A stretch of DNA of 64,000 bases from assembly GCA_903835005.1 (NCBI GenBank), contig CAILLK010000044.1, forward strand, positions 1-64,000. Reading direction: 5' to 3'. The notes beneath the pieces are model-generated. The model had not been told where the DNA came from. It worked only from the letters and a program-made list of their open reading frames with translations, and did not search any database. This stretch comes from an uncultured Bacteroidota bacterium. GTDB taxonomy: Bacteria > Bacteroidota > Bacteroidia > Chitinophagales > Chitinophagaceae. Of this stretch, positions 52,501 to 54,891 are shown in pieces (within the stretch, counting starts at the first letter, position 1; every line of letters begins with the position of its first letter). Made by a program: the position numbers and the translations under genes.

Positions 52501-54350
52501 CGGCTACAATGTCGGGCAGCGTAACAGTCAGCATATCTTCATTGCCATTAACCTATACGGTTACCGGTGGTGGTGTATCATGCAGCGGTGGTACTTACTT
52601 CCATGTTGGCCTCAGCAGTTCGCAGGCTGGTATCACCTATGTATTATCGAATGGCGGTACAAGTGTAGCTACCTTAACCGGAACAGGTGTTGCTCTTGAC
52701 TTTGGTACATTCAGTGCACTGGGTACCTATACCGTTACCGGTACCAACCCATCTACGTCATGTACCAATAATATGACCGGCAGCGCTGTAATAGGCCTTG
52801 CAGGAGGTATTACCGGATATACAGTGACGGGAGGTGGTACATATTGTGCCGGCGGAACAGGATACCACATTTACCTGAGCGGATCCACAACGGGTATCAA
52901 TTACCAGTTGTACCGGGGCACAACTGCTGTTGGCAGCACAGTGTCAGGAACCGGAGCTTCACTTGATTTCGGATTGCAGACAATAGCCGGAGGTTATAAT
53001 GTCGTAGCAACTAATCCGTCTACAGGATGTTCGCTGTCTATGACCGGTAGCGCATCGATAGCTGTAAACGCACTGCCTGCTGCATATACCGTAACCGGTG
53101 GTGGCAGCTATTGTACAGGCGGTTTCGGTTTGCATGTCGGTTTAAGTTCATCAGATGCCGGAATGCACTACCAGCTGTATCTTGGATCAACAATGGTGGG
53201 ATCTTACCTTACCGGTACGGGTGGGGCGCTTGATTTCGGTACCGTGACTTCTGCCGGTACCTATACGGTAGTAGCAACCAACATCTATACTACCTGTACC
53301 AATACAATGACAGGAAGCGCAACAATTACAATTCTGTCTCTGCCATCAGCAGGAACAATATCTGGTCCGACTACTGTGCATACGGGCGCAACGATAACCC
53401 TGACCTCCACCGTTAGCGGCGGAGTATGGTCATCGGCCAGCGGACATGTATCCATCGGGTCTTCTACAGGTATTGCAACCGGTGTATCGGCAGGTGGTAC
53501 AACTATACATTATACTGTAACCAACACCTGCGGATCGTCTGTAGCCAGTTATGCAGTTTCAGAAGTTGGAGCGAAGAGCACTCCGGCAGGAACAACGGAA
53601 ATCTGTGTTGGCGCTGCTGAATCACTGCCAGCACCAGCTGCCGGCGGTATCTGGAGCAGCGATAATAACGATGTAGCTACCGTAGATGCCCAGAGCGGAA
53701 TGGTAACCGGTGTGGCAGTGGGTACAACTCATATCAGCTACCTTGAAACAGATATGACCGGGGCGTCGTCAGCAACCATTACTCCGGTTATTGTGGTTCC
53801 GGCCCCTGATGCTGTGATCCTGAAAGCTGATCCGGGTACAACAATTGCTGCTGGCCAGAAACTGACCCTTACTGCTGCTGTTAATAACAACAGTCCTGTA
53901 GTAGCTTACAGCTGGTCGGTAAATAATGTGGTTGTGCCGGGCGCAAATACCAAAACTTACACCAGCAGTGCATTTGCTGATAATGATGTGGTGAACTGCA
54001 GTATTGTTGGCCAGTGCAACAGCACAGTGCTGTCATCCTCGGTTAAGATATCTATTACCAGCGAAACTGTTCAGCCTCTCAGTGTAACCAGCGATATCAG
54101 GGTAGTACCTAATCCGAACAATGGTACATTTATCATAATGGGAACAACCGGAAGCACTGCTGATGAGGTGGTAAGAATAGAACTGACTGATGTGCTCGGA
54201 CAGGTTATCTACAAGGGCAATGCAACTGCAAAGGGTGGCGCTCTGAATGAGAAAGTACTGCTGGGCGGTCAGATTGCAAATGGAATGTATCTGCTTAATG
54301 TGAACACTACAAAACAACAACTGGTATTCCATGTGGTTGTAGAGCAATAA
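25587..54350 (+). CDS. Giant T9SS-secreted repeat protein with four beta-propellers (about 9,587 aa)
   Basis: One frame of 28.8 kb. The start at 25587 gives a signal peptide (MRKLLFSLCCVLGIAAANGQ); the frame is open to 25551. Approximate order by residue: Ig-like region (20-850), kelch/galactose-oxidase-like domain (850-1310), Ig-like and PKD-like repeats (1318-2190), TIG plus seven FG-GAP repeats (2195-2650), PKD-TIG plus seven FG-GAP repeats (2730-3285), cadherin-like domain (3288-3395), Ig-like tract (3400-4450), six NHL repeats (4455-4800), Ig-like (4865-5260), BIG2-like tracts (5260-6575, 6860-7655), YQLY modules (6682-6858, 7655-9250), BIG2/PKD-like (9250-9500) and a type A T9SS sorting domain (VVPNPNNGTFII ... 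LTDVLGQVIY, 9502-9587). Nearly every repeat carries two Cys. FG-GAP DxDGDG loops suggest calcium binding. Secretion and surface display are well supported; adhesion or matrix function is inferred. It has its own terminator and no obvious operon partner. Confidence 0.92.
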   Translation: MRKLLFSLCCVLGIAAANGQTTTTINSGTTVINTGATYNIPFGFFVNNGQYTDTVSPGAMNVTGGVTFSGSGFTQEWNLNFLTSGTNDMSASGVQVFHTATLNSGVSLNAGAANLNLRTDDFVAGAYRIASLVNNGLLTGTVNGLSVYLGGVDYRTATTSGACPFSPVLSTNVTGTSMVYQWQKSSDNITFSAISGATSATYTPTVTAVGYYRCALSTSNTAYTQNTPSVQLTPTGLPSITITGGNVPLCTGSGYGVSGSGWPVVAGTNDTLTATSAGATFTWAPSTGLGSTTSGATVHPGISALTTNTTYTVTATVGGCSNTATKTVSVNTTSPVSVTGAHDKGSCQNSSCAPGCHTPVPITATGGTSYTWLPYLQLTASTGAVVTCTINLLPSYARTYTVTGTDANGCKSKDTVKVEVVNNLALATFDGNSTINYVPGQSIPIQMYAVNNATYLSGFDGYQYHDSISYTWAPTTGITGHNVYWDTFTIAPVGIQTYTYTGTYLGCPVDTSDGNGAGDTVQFVPFGISGGGTISPGGHTTLTQTGGANIMGWSWAPTTGLANSTAATTMASPTVTTVYTLTITDIFYYTTTDTVTVAVSTFAVGATGGGTICTGGTGTPLTGTGATTYTWAPAGGLSATTGTTVTANPTVTTTYTVTGVTGINTGTATVTVSVNTTPTTGISGGGVPICAGGSGAVLSGTGATTYTWAPNTNITATSGSPVTVTPTTTITYTVTGTSSGCSSTATQQVTVNPVPTITLGLNPSVATGFTKANLPYSATTGSPTTYSIAYSSAAHTAGFTDVTTNALPASPIVLTLPGAAPAATYTGTLTVTAAGCSSTNYPISVNINTTGTWSLLTNVAPNFNAGVMLLMTDGTVICKNNSGGGYGTGWDKLTPDATGSYKNGSWTSIASMANDRLYFSSQVLPDGRVYVAGGEYGAGGNKSEVYDPVANTWTACPQIVYGANISDANSELLANGNVLQAVVDSGGTVLNYFYNPTSNTYTHAPSCLRVDNEAPWVKLPDGSILFVDNYGTTSERYIPGSNTWVNDGTVPVSLFDPYGEEAGAAFLLPNGQAFFLGSTGHTAYYTPSGTSTPGTWTAGPDMPNGQGTPDAAASMMVNGKIICAVAPAPYGASHGTTPDSLFRTPTSFYEFDYTVNTFTRLHAPTLLTGDTMSGASYTTNFLELPDGNIMFTKQGYKNYWLYTPSGTPLVAGQPTLDSVIETSCTTYTATGKLFNGISEGACYGDDWQMSTNYPIVRLTAGTNVYYGKATNWNRLGAVMTGSALDTVQFALPSGLPNGTYTVVISANGNSSNSKTITTGPPTIVGTGGSICSGAGPVAISASGASTYTWTPAATLSASTGATVSANPTVTTVYTITGTTGGCSATALDTVNVASLPTVGVTAGTNPTCAGSPTSLNGSGAATYTWAPNTALSATTGTTVTASPTTTVTYTVTGTASGCSNTATVQVTVNPLPTIGITGGTTPICTGGTGTSLSATGTSTTYIWSPSTGLSVTTGTPVTANPTVTTTYTLTGTDINSCQNTATRQVTVNTTPTVNATPASQSVCNGNNNTAINFTGATGYTWSNSTSAIGIGSSGTGNSIISTTLSNTGTSPVIATFTVTGTTSGCASAPVNFTITVNPTPVMTVTPTSQTVCNGSNTTTETFNSGVTGTTYAWINSNTSIGTGASGTSSGITSFTAVNTGTATATASFTVTPTANTCPGPIQTFTINVNPTPVMTVSPTSQTVCNGNNTTMETFTSNVTGTTYAWSNSNPTIGVLGSGVGNLINSFTATNTGTAPTAGNFTVTPTANSCPGPIQTFTINVNPTPIMTVTPTSQTVCNGSNTTTETFSSGVAGTTYAWTNSNTSIGTGASGTSSGIVSFTAVNTGTVTATGSFTVTPTANSCPGPIQTFTINVNPTPVMTVSPTSQTVCNGNNTTMETFTSSVTGTTYAWTNSNPTIGVLGSGVGNLINSFTATNTGTAPIAGNFTVTPTANTCPGPVKTFTINVNPTPIMTVTPTSQAVCKNSSTTAELFSSSVAGTTYAWTNSNTAIGTGASGIGSSISSFTATNAGSTPISGNFTVTPTANSCPGPIQTFSITVNPLPVVTFTAQPGANACTSTNVTYTTQSGMSSYVWGFTGTAGVDYNIMSGGTSGSNTVTLQYFTAGPQVVSVNYTDGNGCTAASATTSTPTAIKLAPAITSVSAASGIPGNSVTLTGTGFNSTAANDIVYFGSVKANVTTASATSLTVNIPNEAVYYPMISVENNSCGLMAYAPSPFLPTYNNTGTVLSTVNFDPKVNFTVGSSANRIGYGDVDGDGKTDIIVNNSGTGTVSVYPNTSTSGTVSFGSAVVVATGLSFPGQPSMADFDGDGKLDLVFLAATGPASVRVYQNTSTVGSFSFALPVIIPYVTNANVSAIADVDGDGRPDIIGNWLSTMSVFRNTSTVGSLSFATRVDFSTPANINYICAGDLDGDKKQDILVSTSGGTTSLSIFRNTSTPGSISLATRQDFTTPAGSGNYVATGDIDGDGKQDVLIIDQGSSQWSLFPNTSTSGSISLGTRTDYTVGPNSASLFVADFDGDTKPDVVATSISGSTAQVFRNTSTPGSFSFAPSVPFATGSGGASLAAFDIDGDGKPDFVTLNQSTTTMSVFLNDPLKPITGPTQVCAQGTTLTTITLADATPNGTWTSSNTLLATVGSTTGVVTGLSAGVVTITYAGTSTGGPNLGNYTTYTVTVNALPSPTFTSAPAANICPNTVQTYTTQTPESNYIWSVPGSAPTDYVITGGGIGTGSNTVSLMWYSSGSKTVTVTYTNAAGCTNGTAATNTTSVTPVPTITGVSPTVDSAGQLVTLTGTGFNTSSPNIIWFGATKTMATSAGGTSVTATVPNEGTIRMITLDNPGCNSIAYSSPYFVPSYTPLITNLVHFQPKADFGINALSGVTVIADMDGDGKADLLTISSSLNNFSVLQNTCTTPGTASFGTQQIFSLGASANPSFVTTADVDGDGKQDVIVSDYGTNSIAVYRNTTTVPGTFTFAPVVTIPGITNPALISIADIDGDGRPDIIAGNNSDNNMRIFLNTGSVGSPSFGTAYLLASAVGYKATSVAIGDFDGDGKKDIAIGNQAAGSGSVSVFRNTSIPGTLSFGTINTFTAGRNVYATAVADIDGDGHADIAVTNFTDGTVSSFRNTSSGIGNINFATQVISTVGSGPLALDFGDFNGDGLPDIAVANFSSTAASGASVLRNTTVGTTISFATAVPEAIDGNANGIAVGDLDGDGKADFAVTNQSVSQMSVIINQPDSPPIFTAGNPQTLTVCQGSNNHVNTNLQISDADLGQTETWTVVTLPSHGVLTGVASYTATSTGGVITPAGMSYIPNYTYSGSDVFVVQVNDGFITTTTTVNVTVTPFPISVSPSYSPFVCGGVPTTLTVTGGSGYSWSPSASLSASTGNPVTATPTVTTVYTVVVTGGAGCSATTTATVNINPSPGLTATGGAYCTGGFTPISAAGGTTYTWTPNSYLTASTGYAVIANPPTTTTYSVSTTNSFGCTSVVPVQVTVNPYPVLTVTPSFSGCTGVGAPLSVSGATTYSWYPSFGLSTTTGSSTVFTTTVTGIYTIGVWGTSNGCSTPGSLTVTINPVPGALTTSPNVAICNGGSTTMTVSGATSYSWAPSGSLSSATGASVVASPTATTTYTVTGSNGYGCSTTALITVSVNSTPTISAGPGVAICNGSSTPLTATGATTYTWAPFSTLSSSAGTTVTASPTTTTTYTITGSSGVGCVGTGLVTVTVNPLPTIGVSGGGAICAGGSGATLTATGGTTYTWSPGTGLSATSGSTVTANPPSITSYIVTGTTAGCSNTASVTVTVNPLPTVGAVAGAAYCSGGSTSLTASGASTYTWSPSTGLSATSGSPITANPTSTTIYTVTGTNGLGCSNTATATVTVNPIPTITAVATGGAICPGGSNTLTAGGGTLYSWAPSTGLLVTTGSPVTATPTVTTTYTVTGTASGCSNTASVTVTVNPAPVVSAGSGAGICTGGNTTLTATGAATYTWAPAGSLNASTGFNVTATPTTTTTYTITGTSGAGCTGTGYVTVTVSPIPSISIATVTPICSGNSTTLTASGGTTYSWAPSAGLSASSGASVTANPGSTTTYTVTGTTAGCSGTATRTVTVNPSPTLTFTPSSTVCFTGSTSVSVSGSGSYTWTPGTGLSTTAGSTVTANPGSSTVYTVTEGASGCNTHATVTITPYPTVLASGGTTVCAGSPAVLGASGASSFSWSPSGSLSCGGCSNPTATPGSTTTYTVTGTTAGCSNTSTVTVSVNPLPTVTASAGAPYCSGAGSASLTAGGATTYSWAPNTNLSASVGSPVTASPTVTTIYTVTGTAAGCSNTATATVTVNPLPTISAGPGVAICAGNNTALNATGGLTYTWAPAATLNSTTGMSVTATPTTTTTYTITGVGTTCTGTGYVTVTVNGLPANINLPVNSYVINLLAGNGTGTFGGDSGPATSAGISNPYNVAVDGAGNIYIVDYGNNRIRKVTTSGVITTVAGSSGTGYTGDNGPATSATFSGDIEGLAVDGPGNLYIADAINSVIRKVNTSGIITTIAGGGVSTADGVQATAESLNYPTGVATDLTGNIYIADDGNSTIRKVSTSGIITTVAGTTGSPGFSGDGMAATLAQLHDPYNLTVDASGNLYIADYTNQRIRKVNTSGIISTFAGTGTFGYSGDGGAATSANINGPYAITTDGIGNVYFAEYDGKRLRVINSSGIINSLAGTGADAYGGSGGLSTLSPIGGPAGIAVDGNGNIYAGEFDVNRVVKISGASLCVGSGLTLSDNVGGGIWSSSNPSVATVAASTGSVSGLAPGTTTISYTNGSSCAKTISLTVNALPTVSATGNSLCAGGAAVAISASGATTYNWAPNTALSATTGASVNANPGSSVTYTVTGTNNLGCSNTATAVVTVNPLPTVSAGSGTTTCSNVSVTLSGTGASTYAWSPAGSLSATSGASVTASPTTTTTYSVIGTSAAGCHNSPAATVTVTVNTAPAIGITGGTSAVCSGTGTSLSGTGGSSYTWSPAGSLSSSAGTTVTATPLTTTTYTVTGTNGTCSNTATKTVTVNALPTVTVSSGVTICSGTNTTLTAGGATTYSWSPSTGLSSTVGSAISASPTVTTTYTVTGSNGTCNNTATVMVSVNPSPTPSFTTSPGASSCVGDQVTYTTQSGYSNYSWSIPGGYTLISGSAGTGSNTITLSWPSTGPETVTVNYQNIYGCSGVTAASNTTTVNASPLPIAGASAVCPGTTALVTESSPSGSWSSSSPSNASIGSGTGIITGIAAGTATISYTIGTSGCYVVRPLTVNPLPALISGLPFMCAGSTSTFTDASSGGTWASLNTSIATITSGGLVSALMVDSVEITYTLPTTCLTSTWVYINPNPSAIAGTFTLCGGATTTLTDPTPFGTWTSSNTTVASIGSTTGLLTGLTPGNSTITYSLGTGCQVTQVITINAIPSVSPIGGTPTVCNGLTTTLTDGTPSGTWSSINPSVALVTGGVVSGVGVGTSTISYTVTSGGCTGYALQLVTVNPLPSAIAGNVPVCVGNNITLTDAGGGTWSSSATGVAGIGASTGVVTGAGPGNSTITYTLPVTGCTTTATVTVNSLPVVTAIGGATQECIGQTTTLTESTGSGTWSSSNLAVGTINSGSGAITGIGAGTTTITYSVTNGAGCTNYVTYTFTVNPLPAAIGGTMVICQGAITGLSDLTTGGTWSSSASAVGTIGATTGILTGTGPGNTTVTYTLSTGCTATAVVTVNGIPSAPSGTLSVCVGLTTTLTATPSGGTWSSSNPGQGSINSSGVVTGLAAGTPTITYTSTAGCFNTQQITVNPLPSAISGTLSACAGSTSLLADAGGGTWTSGTTSVAGIGPVTGLVTASTAGNSTITYTLPTGCQITAVFTVNTMPGAITGTASACVGNSTVLSSLPGGGIWSSSDPSFATVAASTGSVTGVTAGIITITYTLGAGCYTTVPFTVNPLPSAIMGTASVCSGLTTTLSDFGGGSWTSSAPLTAGVGLTTGLVTGGTPGTATITYTLPVTGCTTNVIVTVNPLPTSITGTLSMCAGLTTTLTPTPGGGSWSSSNATIASVTGGVVTGLTAGTATITYTLSTGCILTTIVTVNPNPAAISGTPTVCTGNTSLLTDASSGGTWSSSSSVNAPVGSTTGVVTGNVAGTYTITYTLTSTGCINTTSFTVNPNPTAFTGITNVCVGLTTTLNSTPSGGTWTSSLPAEGSISGPGFVTGVSAGAPVISYTLGTGCYTTGSVTVNALPSAITGATVLCTGTSGTVTSSPAGGSWSSGTTSVAGIGTSTGIINALIAGNSTITYTLPTGCLTTVVETVNGTPTAISGIASVCVGLTTTLNSTPGTGTWTSSNTAEATVSATTGIVSGVAAGTPVITYTLGSGCYITKQVTVNALPALISGASSVCVGQTALVMDATSGGTWSSSSPSNGSINTSGVITGNIAGVVTISYTLPTTCVATWPFTVNPMPSAITGMGAICPGSTLTLSSSPTGGTWSSSNPSEATIGSSTGLVTGVSASTPTMTYTLAAGCNVTAQVTVNPAPNVSVFTAPSASSQCIGLPSTVNINSISLGAATYTMGYTLSGANSGSGTPSVTMLSGFGSFTIPATSLTSSGTTNVTINTITNSLGCVTTLTGSNVAIFSVYPLPTVFTVSGTGSYCSGGAGLHVLLSGSTAGVNYQLYLGGVATGGPVAGTGSPIDFGAYTTAGTYTVVATNATTGCVSNMTGSAVITVNPLPVAQTVTGGGSYCAGGTGVTIGLGGSQTGVNYQLYLAGSTVGIPVAGSGGSISFGLETAAGIYTVIATNTSTTCVNAMTGTATITINPLPTVITGTFSVCSGQSTTLGSTPSGGTWSSSAPTVASFGTSAGTVTGGIAGTATLTYTLPTGCAVTAPFTVNALPSSIAGPTAVCVGNSISLASLPSGGTWSSSDISLATASGSVVTGVSAGAITITYALSTGCQVTYPITVNPLPGSITGPSAICNGTCVTYTDLTSGGTWSSSTPAVATIGSATGTLCGVAAGTTNVVYTITATGCLISTPVTVSPIPASIGGTLAACVGGGTTLTNTVSGGTWSSSNPSIASIGTGGAVSAISAGVTQITYLLPAGCYVTANYTVNALPSAITGTNVICQGLTTTLSDATPGGAWTASGTVAVGGTTGIVTGSSAGTGTVTYTIAGSCIATYPMTVNPLPAAITGTVNVCVGLTTTLSTTSTGGSWTSSNPAEATVTAGVVTGVLAGTPTITYTLPTGCIITKPITVNPNPAAITGILTVCAGSTVILADATPGGSWSSSAPATATALSGLSVISGVSAGTATISYIVTATSCYATTTVTVNASPAPIVGSPVICIGHSTTLTDAVAGGTWSSSNASLATVGGTTGVVNGLLPGNPVITYTLGSCSTSVTASVNPAPAAITGTFTACPGATTFLIDATSGGTWSSSNLAISTVSTTGIVTGLLPGNDTITYTLPTGCAVTAGMTVNPLPSAITGSNSVCLGSTIILTDTTSGGSWSSSNTTLATVSGGLVTGVGIGSTSIVYTLPTGCSIPRLITINPLPSSISGITTVCAGSAITLSDATPGGTWSSSPSSVATIGSTTGVVTGVGAGSFTITYSLPTTCSAYSTGTVNALPTIFTLTGGGSYCAGGAGVHIGLSGSATGINYQLYNGTTPVGSALAGTGLALDFGLITATGTSYTAIATNPLTGCTQTMNHTDTVAGYALPGVFTVTGGGTYCAGGSGVHIGLSGSATGINYQLFIGSLPVSTLIGTGGTLDFGALTAAGLYTVVATNLSTGCVNNMTGSATISINPLPTVYSVTGGGNYCSGGTGVHVGLSGSQSGYSYQLYNSGTPGVTLTGTGAALDFGLITATGTYTIVGTSTTSCTVNMSGSTIVGINPPPAVFSLTSTGSLTYCIGGTPPHIGLSGSASGISYQLYNGVVPYGSAVTSTTGGTIDFGPITSSGTYTAIATNLTTGCTISMSLSITVTVNPLPAVYTVTGGGSACAGGSVAIGLSGSQTSTTYYLYSGATLYASSTPGSTTGFSFGTFTTAGTYTVTATSGTCSSSMTGSASITINPLPTLYTVTGGGGYCAGGSGTLVGLSGSQSGVNYQLLIGGSAIGSPVAGTGSSISFGLQTTTGTYTVQATNTGTLCTATMTGSAAVSVNALPTAYAVTVSGGGAYCSGGAGDSVGVANSQSGVSYQLFLGGTPSGSAVTGVTGSPVSFGTRTTPGAYTVTATNITTGCTNTMTGSITITVTGLPTVYYMTGGGEFCAGGSGVSVGLSGSQTGVNYQLFTGGTPGATVGGTGSPITFGLISIPGTYTVVATSGTTSCSNNMSGTAVVAVNSLPTAYTVTGGGSYCAGGTGVDVALGGSASGVSYQLSVGGVATGGAISGTGAALDFGMQTTSGTYTVTATNIYTGCTATMTGSVTVSITSLPTAFTVTGGGTICAGSSVAVGLSGSQYGLTYQLYNGYTLVATAVGTNFAISFGSYSTGGTYTVVATGGGSCVSSMTGSATITVNPLPIAYNVTGGGSFCSGGTGVSVGLDGSDPGVNYQLYAGGVLVPGALISGTGYALSFGLQTTGGAYTVIGTNSSTSCSSTMTGSATVSPSALPTLFPVTGGGAYCSGSTGVHVGLGGSTYGVSYQLYYGSTIEIGPLTGTGSSLDFGLMSGAGTYTVVATDPSTGCVSTMSGSATITINPLPGLFTVTGGGAFCSGGTGYPVGLSGSATGVTYQLYRSGASVGTPLSGTGGTLSFGTFTMAGTYTVIATITATGCTRSMTGSATITVNPLPTLFTVTGGGSYCPGGSGFHVGLSGSTSGIHYQLYRGTTPVGAYMTGTGGTLDFGLQSVAGTYTVTATNPATLCSATMTGSAVITINTVPTSYTVTGGGSYCSGSGGSIVGLSNSDGSVSYQLYIGGVATGSAMTGTGSSISFGAQTAAGTYTVVATNTTTGCTATMSGSVTVSISSLPLTYTVTGGGVSCSGGTYFHVGLSSSQAGITYVLSNGGTSVATLTGTGVALDFGTFSALGTYTVTGTNPSTSCTNNMTGSAVIGLAGGITGYTVTGGGTYCAGGTGYHIYLSGSTTGINYQLYRGTTAVGSTVSGTGASLDFGLQTIAGGYNVVATNPSTGCSLSMTGSASIAVNALPAAYTVTGGGSYCTGGFGLHVGLSSSDAGMHYQLYLGSTMVGSYLTGTGGALDFGTVTSAGTYTVVATNIYTTCTNTMTGSATITILSLPSAGTISGPTTVHTGATITLTSTVSGGVWSSASGHVSIGSSTGIATGVSAGGTTIHYTVTNTCGSSVASYAVSEVGAKSTPAGTTEICVGAAESLPAPAAGGIWSSDNNDVATVDAQSGMVTGVAVGTTHISYLETDMTGASSATITPVIVVPAPDAVILKADPGTTIAAGQKLTLTAAVNNNSPVVAYSWSVNNVVVPGANTKTYTSSAFADNDVVNCSIVGQCNSTVLSSSVKISITSETVQPLSVTSDIRVVPNPNNGTFIIMGTTGSTADEVVRIELTDVLGQVIYKGNATAKGGALNEKVLLGGQIANGMYLLNVNTTKQQLVFHVVVEQ
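28140..29530 (+). other. Kelch / galactose-oxidase-like beta-propeller domain in the giant protein
   Basis: Residues about 850-1310 contain kelch-type blades: MLLMTDGTVICK, DRLYFSSQVLPDGRVYVAGG, KSEVYDPVANTWT, ERYIPGSNTWVNDG and NFLELPDGNIMFTKQG. The final part (TYTVVISANGNSSNSKTI) resembles the beta-sandwich domain that follows galactose-oxidase-like propellers. No copper ligand set was verified, so catalytic activity is not claimed. Confidence 0.7.
30505..31890 (+). repeat. 276-base in-gene repeats in alternating A/B arrangement
   Basis: Five 92-residue units start near 30505, 30781, 31057, 31333 and 31609 with MTV(T/S)PTSQTVCNG and end with CPGPIQTFTINVNP. Units 1, 3 and 5 share TVTPTSQ openings; units 2 and 4 share TVSPTSQ with TTMETFTS and IGVLGSGVGNL. 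The longer similarity is therefore between units 552 bases apart, showing duplication of a two-unit block. Confidence 0.85.
32170..35450 (+). other. Duplicated PKD-TIG-FG-GAP block with two seven-repeat propellers
   Basis: Each block has a TIG domain (VTLTGTGFN) followed by seven FG-GAP repeats with D-x-DGDG-type loops. Set one runs GDVDGDGKTD, ADFDGDGKLD, ADVDGDGRPD, GDLDGDKKQD, GDIDGDGKQD, ADFDGDTKPD, FDIDGDGKPD. Set two runs ADMDGDGKAD, ADVDGDGKQD, ADIDGDGRPD, GDFDGDGKKD, ADIDGDGHAD, GDFNGDGLPD, GDLDGDGKAD. Seven repeats is the number expected for a closed integrin-alpha-like propeller. Confidence 0.8.
38950..39990 (+). other. NHL-repeat beta-propeller in the giant protein
   Basis: Residues about 4455-4800 carry six NHL repeats with the pattern VAVDGAGNIYIVDYGNNRIRKV, separated by GDGGPAT-like loops (TYTGDNGPATSA, GFSGDGMAAT, GYSGDGGAATSA). 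Six blades fit a closed NHL propeller. The region interrupts two Ig-like tracts. Confidence 0.8.
48550..53340 (+). repeat. Array of 18 YQLY modules near the C-terminus of the giant protein
   Basis: Units of about 85 to 90 residues follow the consensus VTGGGSYC-GG-G-HVGLSGS--GVNYQLY, then a short variable loop, G-G--L-FG, a TYTV-ATN strand, a second Cys and MTGSA-ITINPLP. Two further copies lie at 45630-46160 between BIG2-like tracts, 20 in all. The variable loop after YQLY differs most between units. I do not recognise a named domain family. Confidence 0.8.
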
Positions 54351-54377
54351 TATTGCTGGTTCATAAATAGAAATAAA

Positions 54378-54410
54378 TAAAGGAGAGGCTCGGTGCCTCT
54401 CCTTTATTTT
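54378..54410 (+). terminator. Rho-independent terminator after the giant gene
   Basis: TAAAGGAGAGGC and GCCTCTCCTTTA form a perfect 12-bp stem around TCGGT, followed by TTTT. It starts 28 bases after the stop codon. Confidence 0.9.
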
Positions 54411-54891
54411 AAAGTCTGTTTGGAGTACGATATGCAGATTTTTAATCGCTTGTTGCAAATCTTTTTTTAGTCATCCAAAAAAAATGTGACACCTTCAGCA
54501 TCGGCAAAATATGTATATTGTTTACAATAAAAATATAATCCCATTTGTATTGCCATCGAAAGGTGCATTTCAAATCTTCGCATTTAATTTCTTACAATTG
54601 CTCCGCCAGGAACTACAACTTTGTAGTAAATTTTAGTGGTTATGTATTTTGCTGCATAGAAGCTAATTATATGTGCTTGAAGGGGTTAGCTCAGATGGCG
54701 TATAGCCCCAATAATTTTTTATAACTACAAATCTGTAGTTCCTATCGGAGATGCCAATTTGAATGGCAATCAATTACAGCGAGGATTTGAATTACACCTC
54801 CATCAGACCAGTAATAATAAGCCTGAAAAAAGCGATTGAAGTCATTGAACTTATGTTTATAGTAACTGGGTATGCATATTGGATTGTCAAC
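54411..54891. other. Non-coding interval with an inverted-repeat element
   Basis: No gene is seen in this AT-rich stretch. Segments 54601-54630 and 54721-54750 are inverted copies of each other (CTCCG--AGGAACTACA and TGTAGTTCCTATCGGAG), each also holding a small internal hairpin (ACTACAA/TTGTAGT; AACTACA/TGTAGTT). The 90 bases between them include a tRNA-like GGGGTTAGCTCAG phrase with no tRNA around it. Confidence 0.6.

Noticed and set aside
54686-54713. tRNA-like GGGGTTAGCTCAGATGGC
   Set aside because: The D-arm-like phrase is followed by a CCCC after 28 bases; there is no anticodon arm, T-arm or acceptor end, so it is not a tRNA gene.
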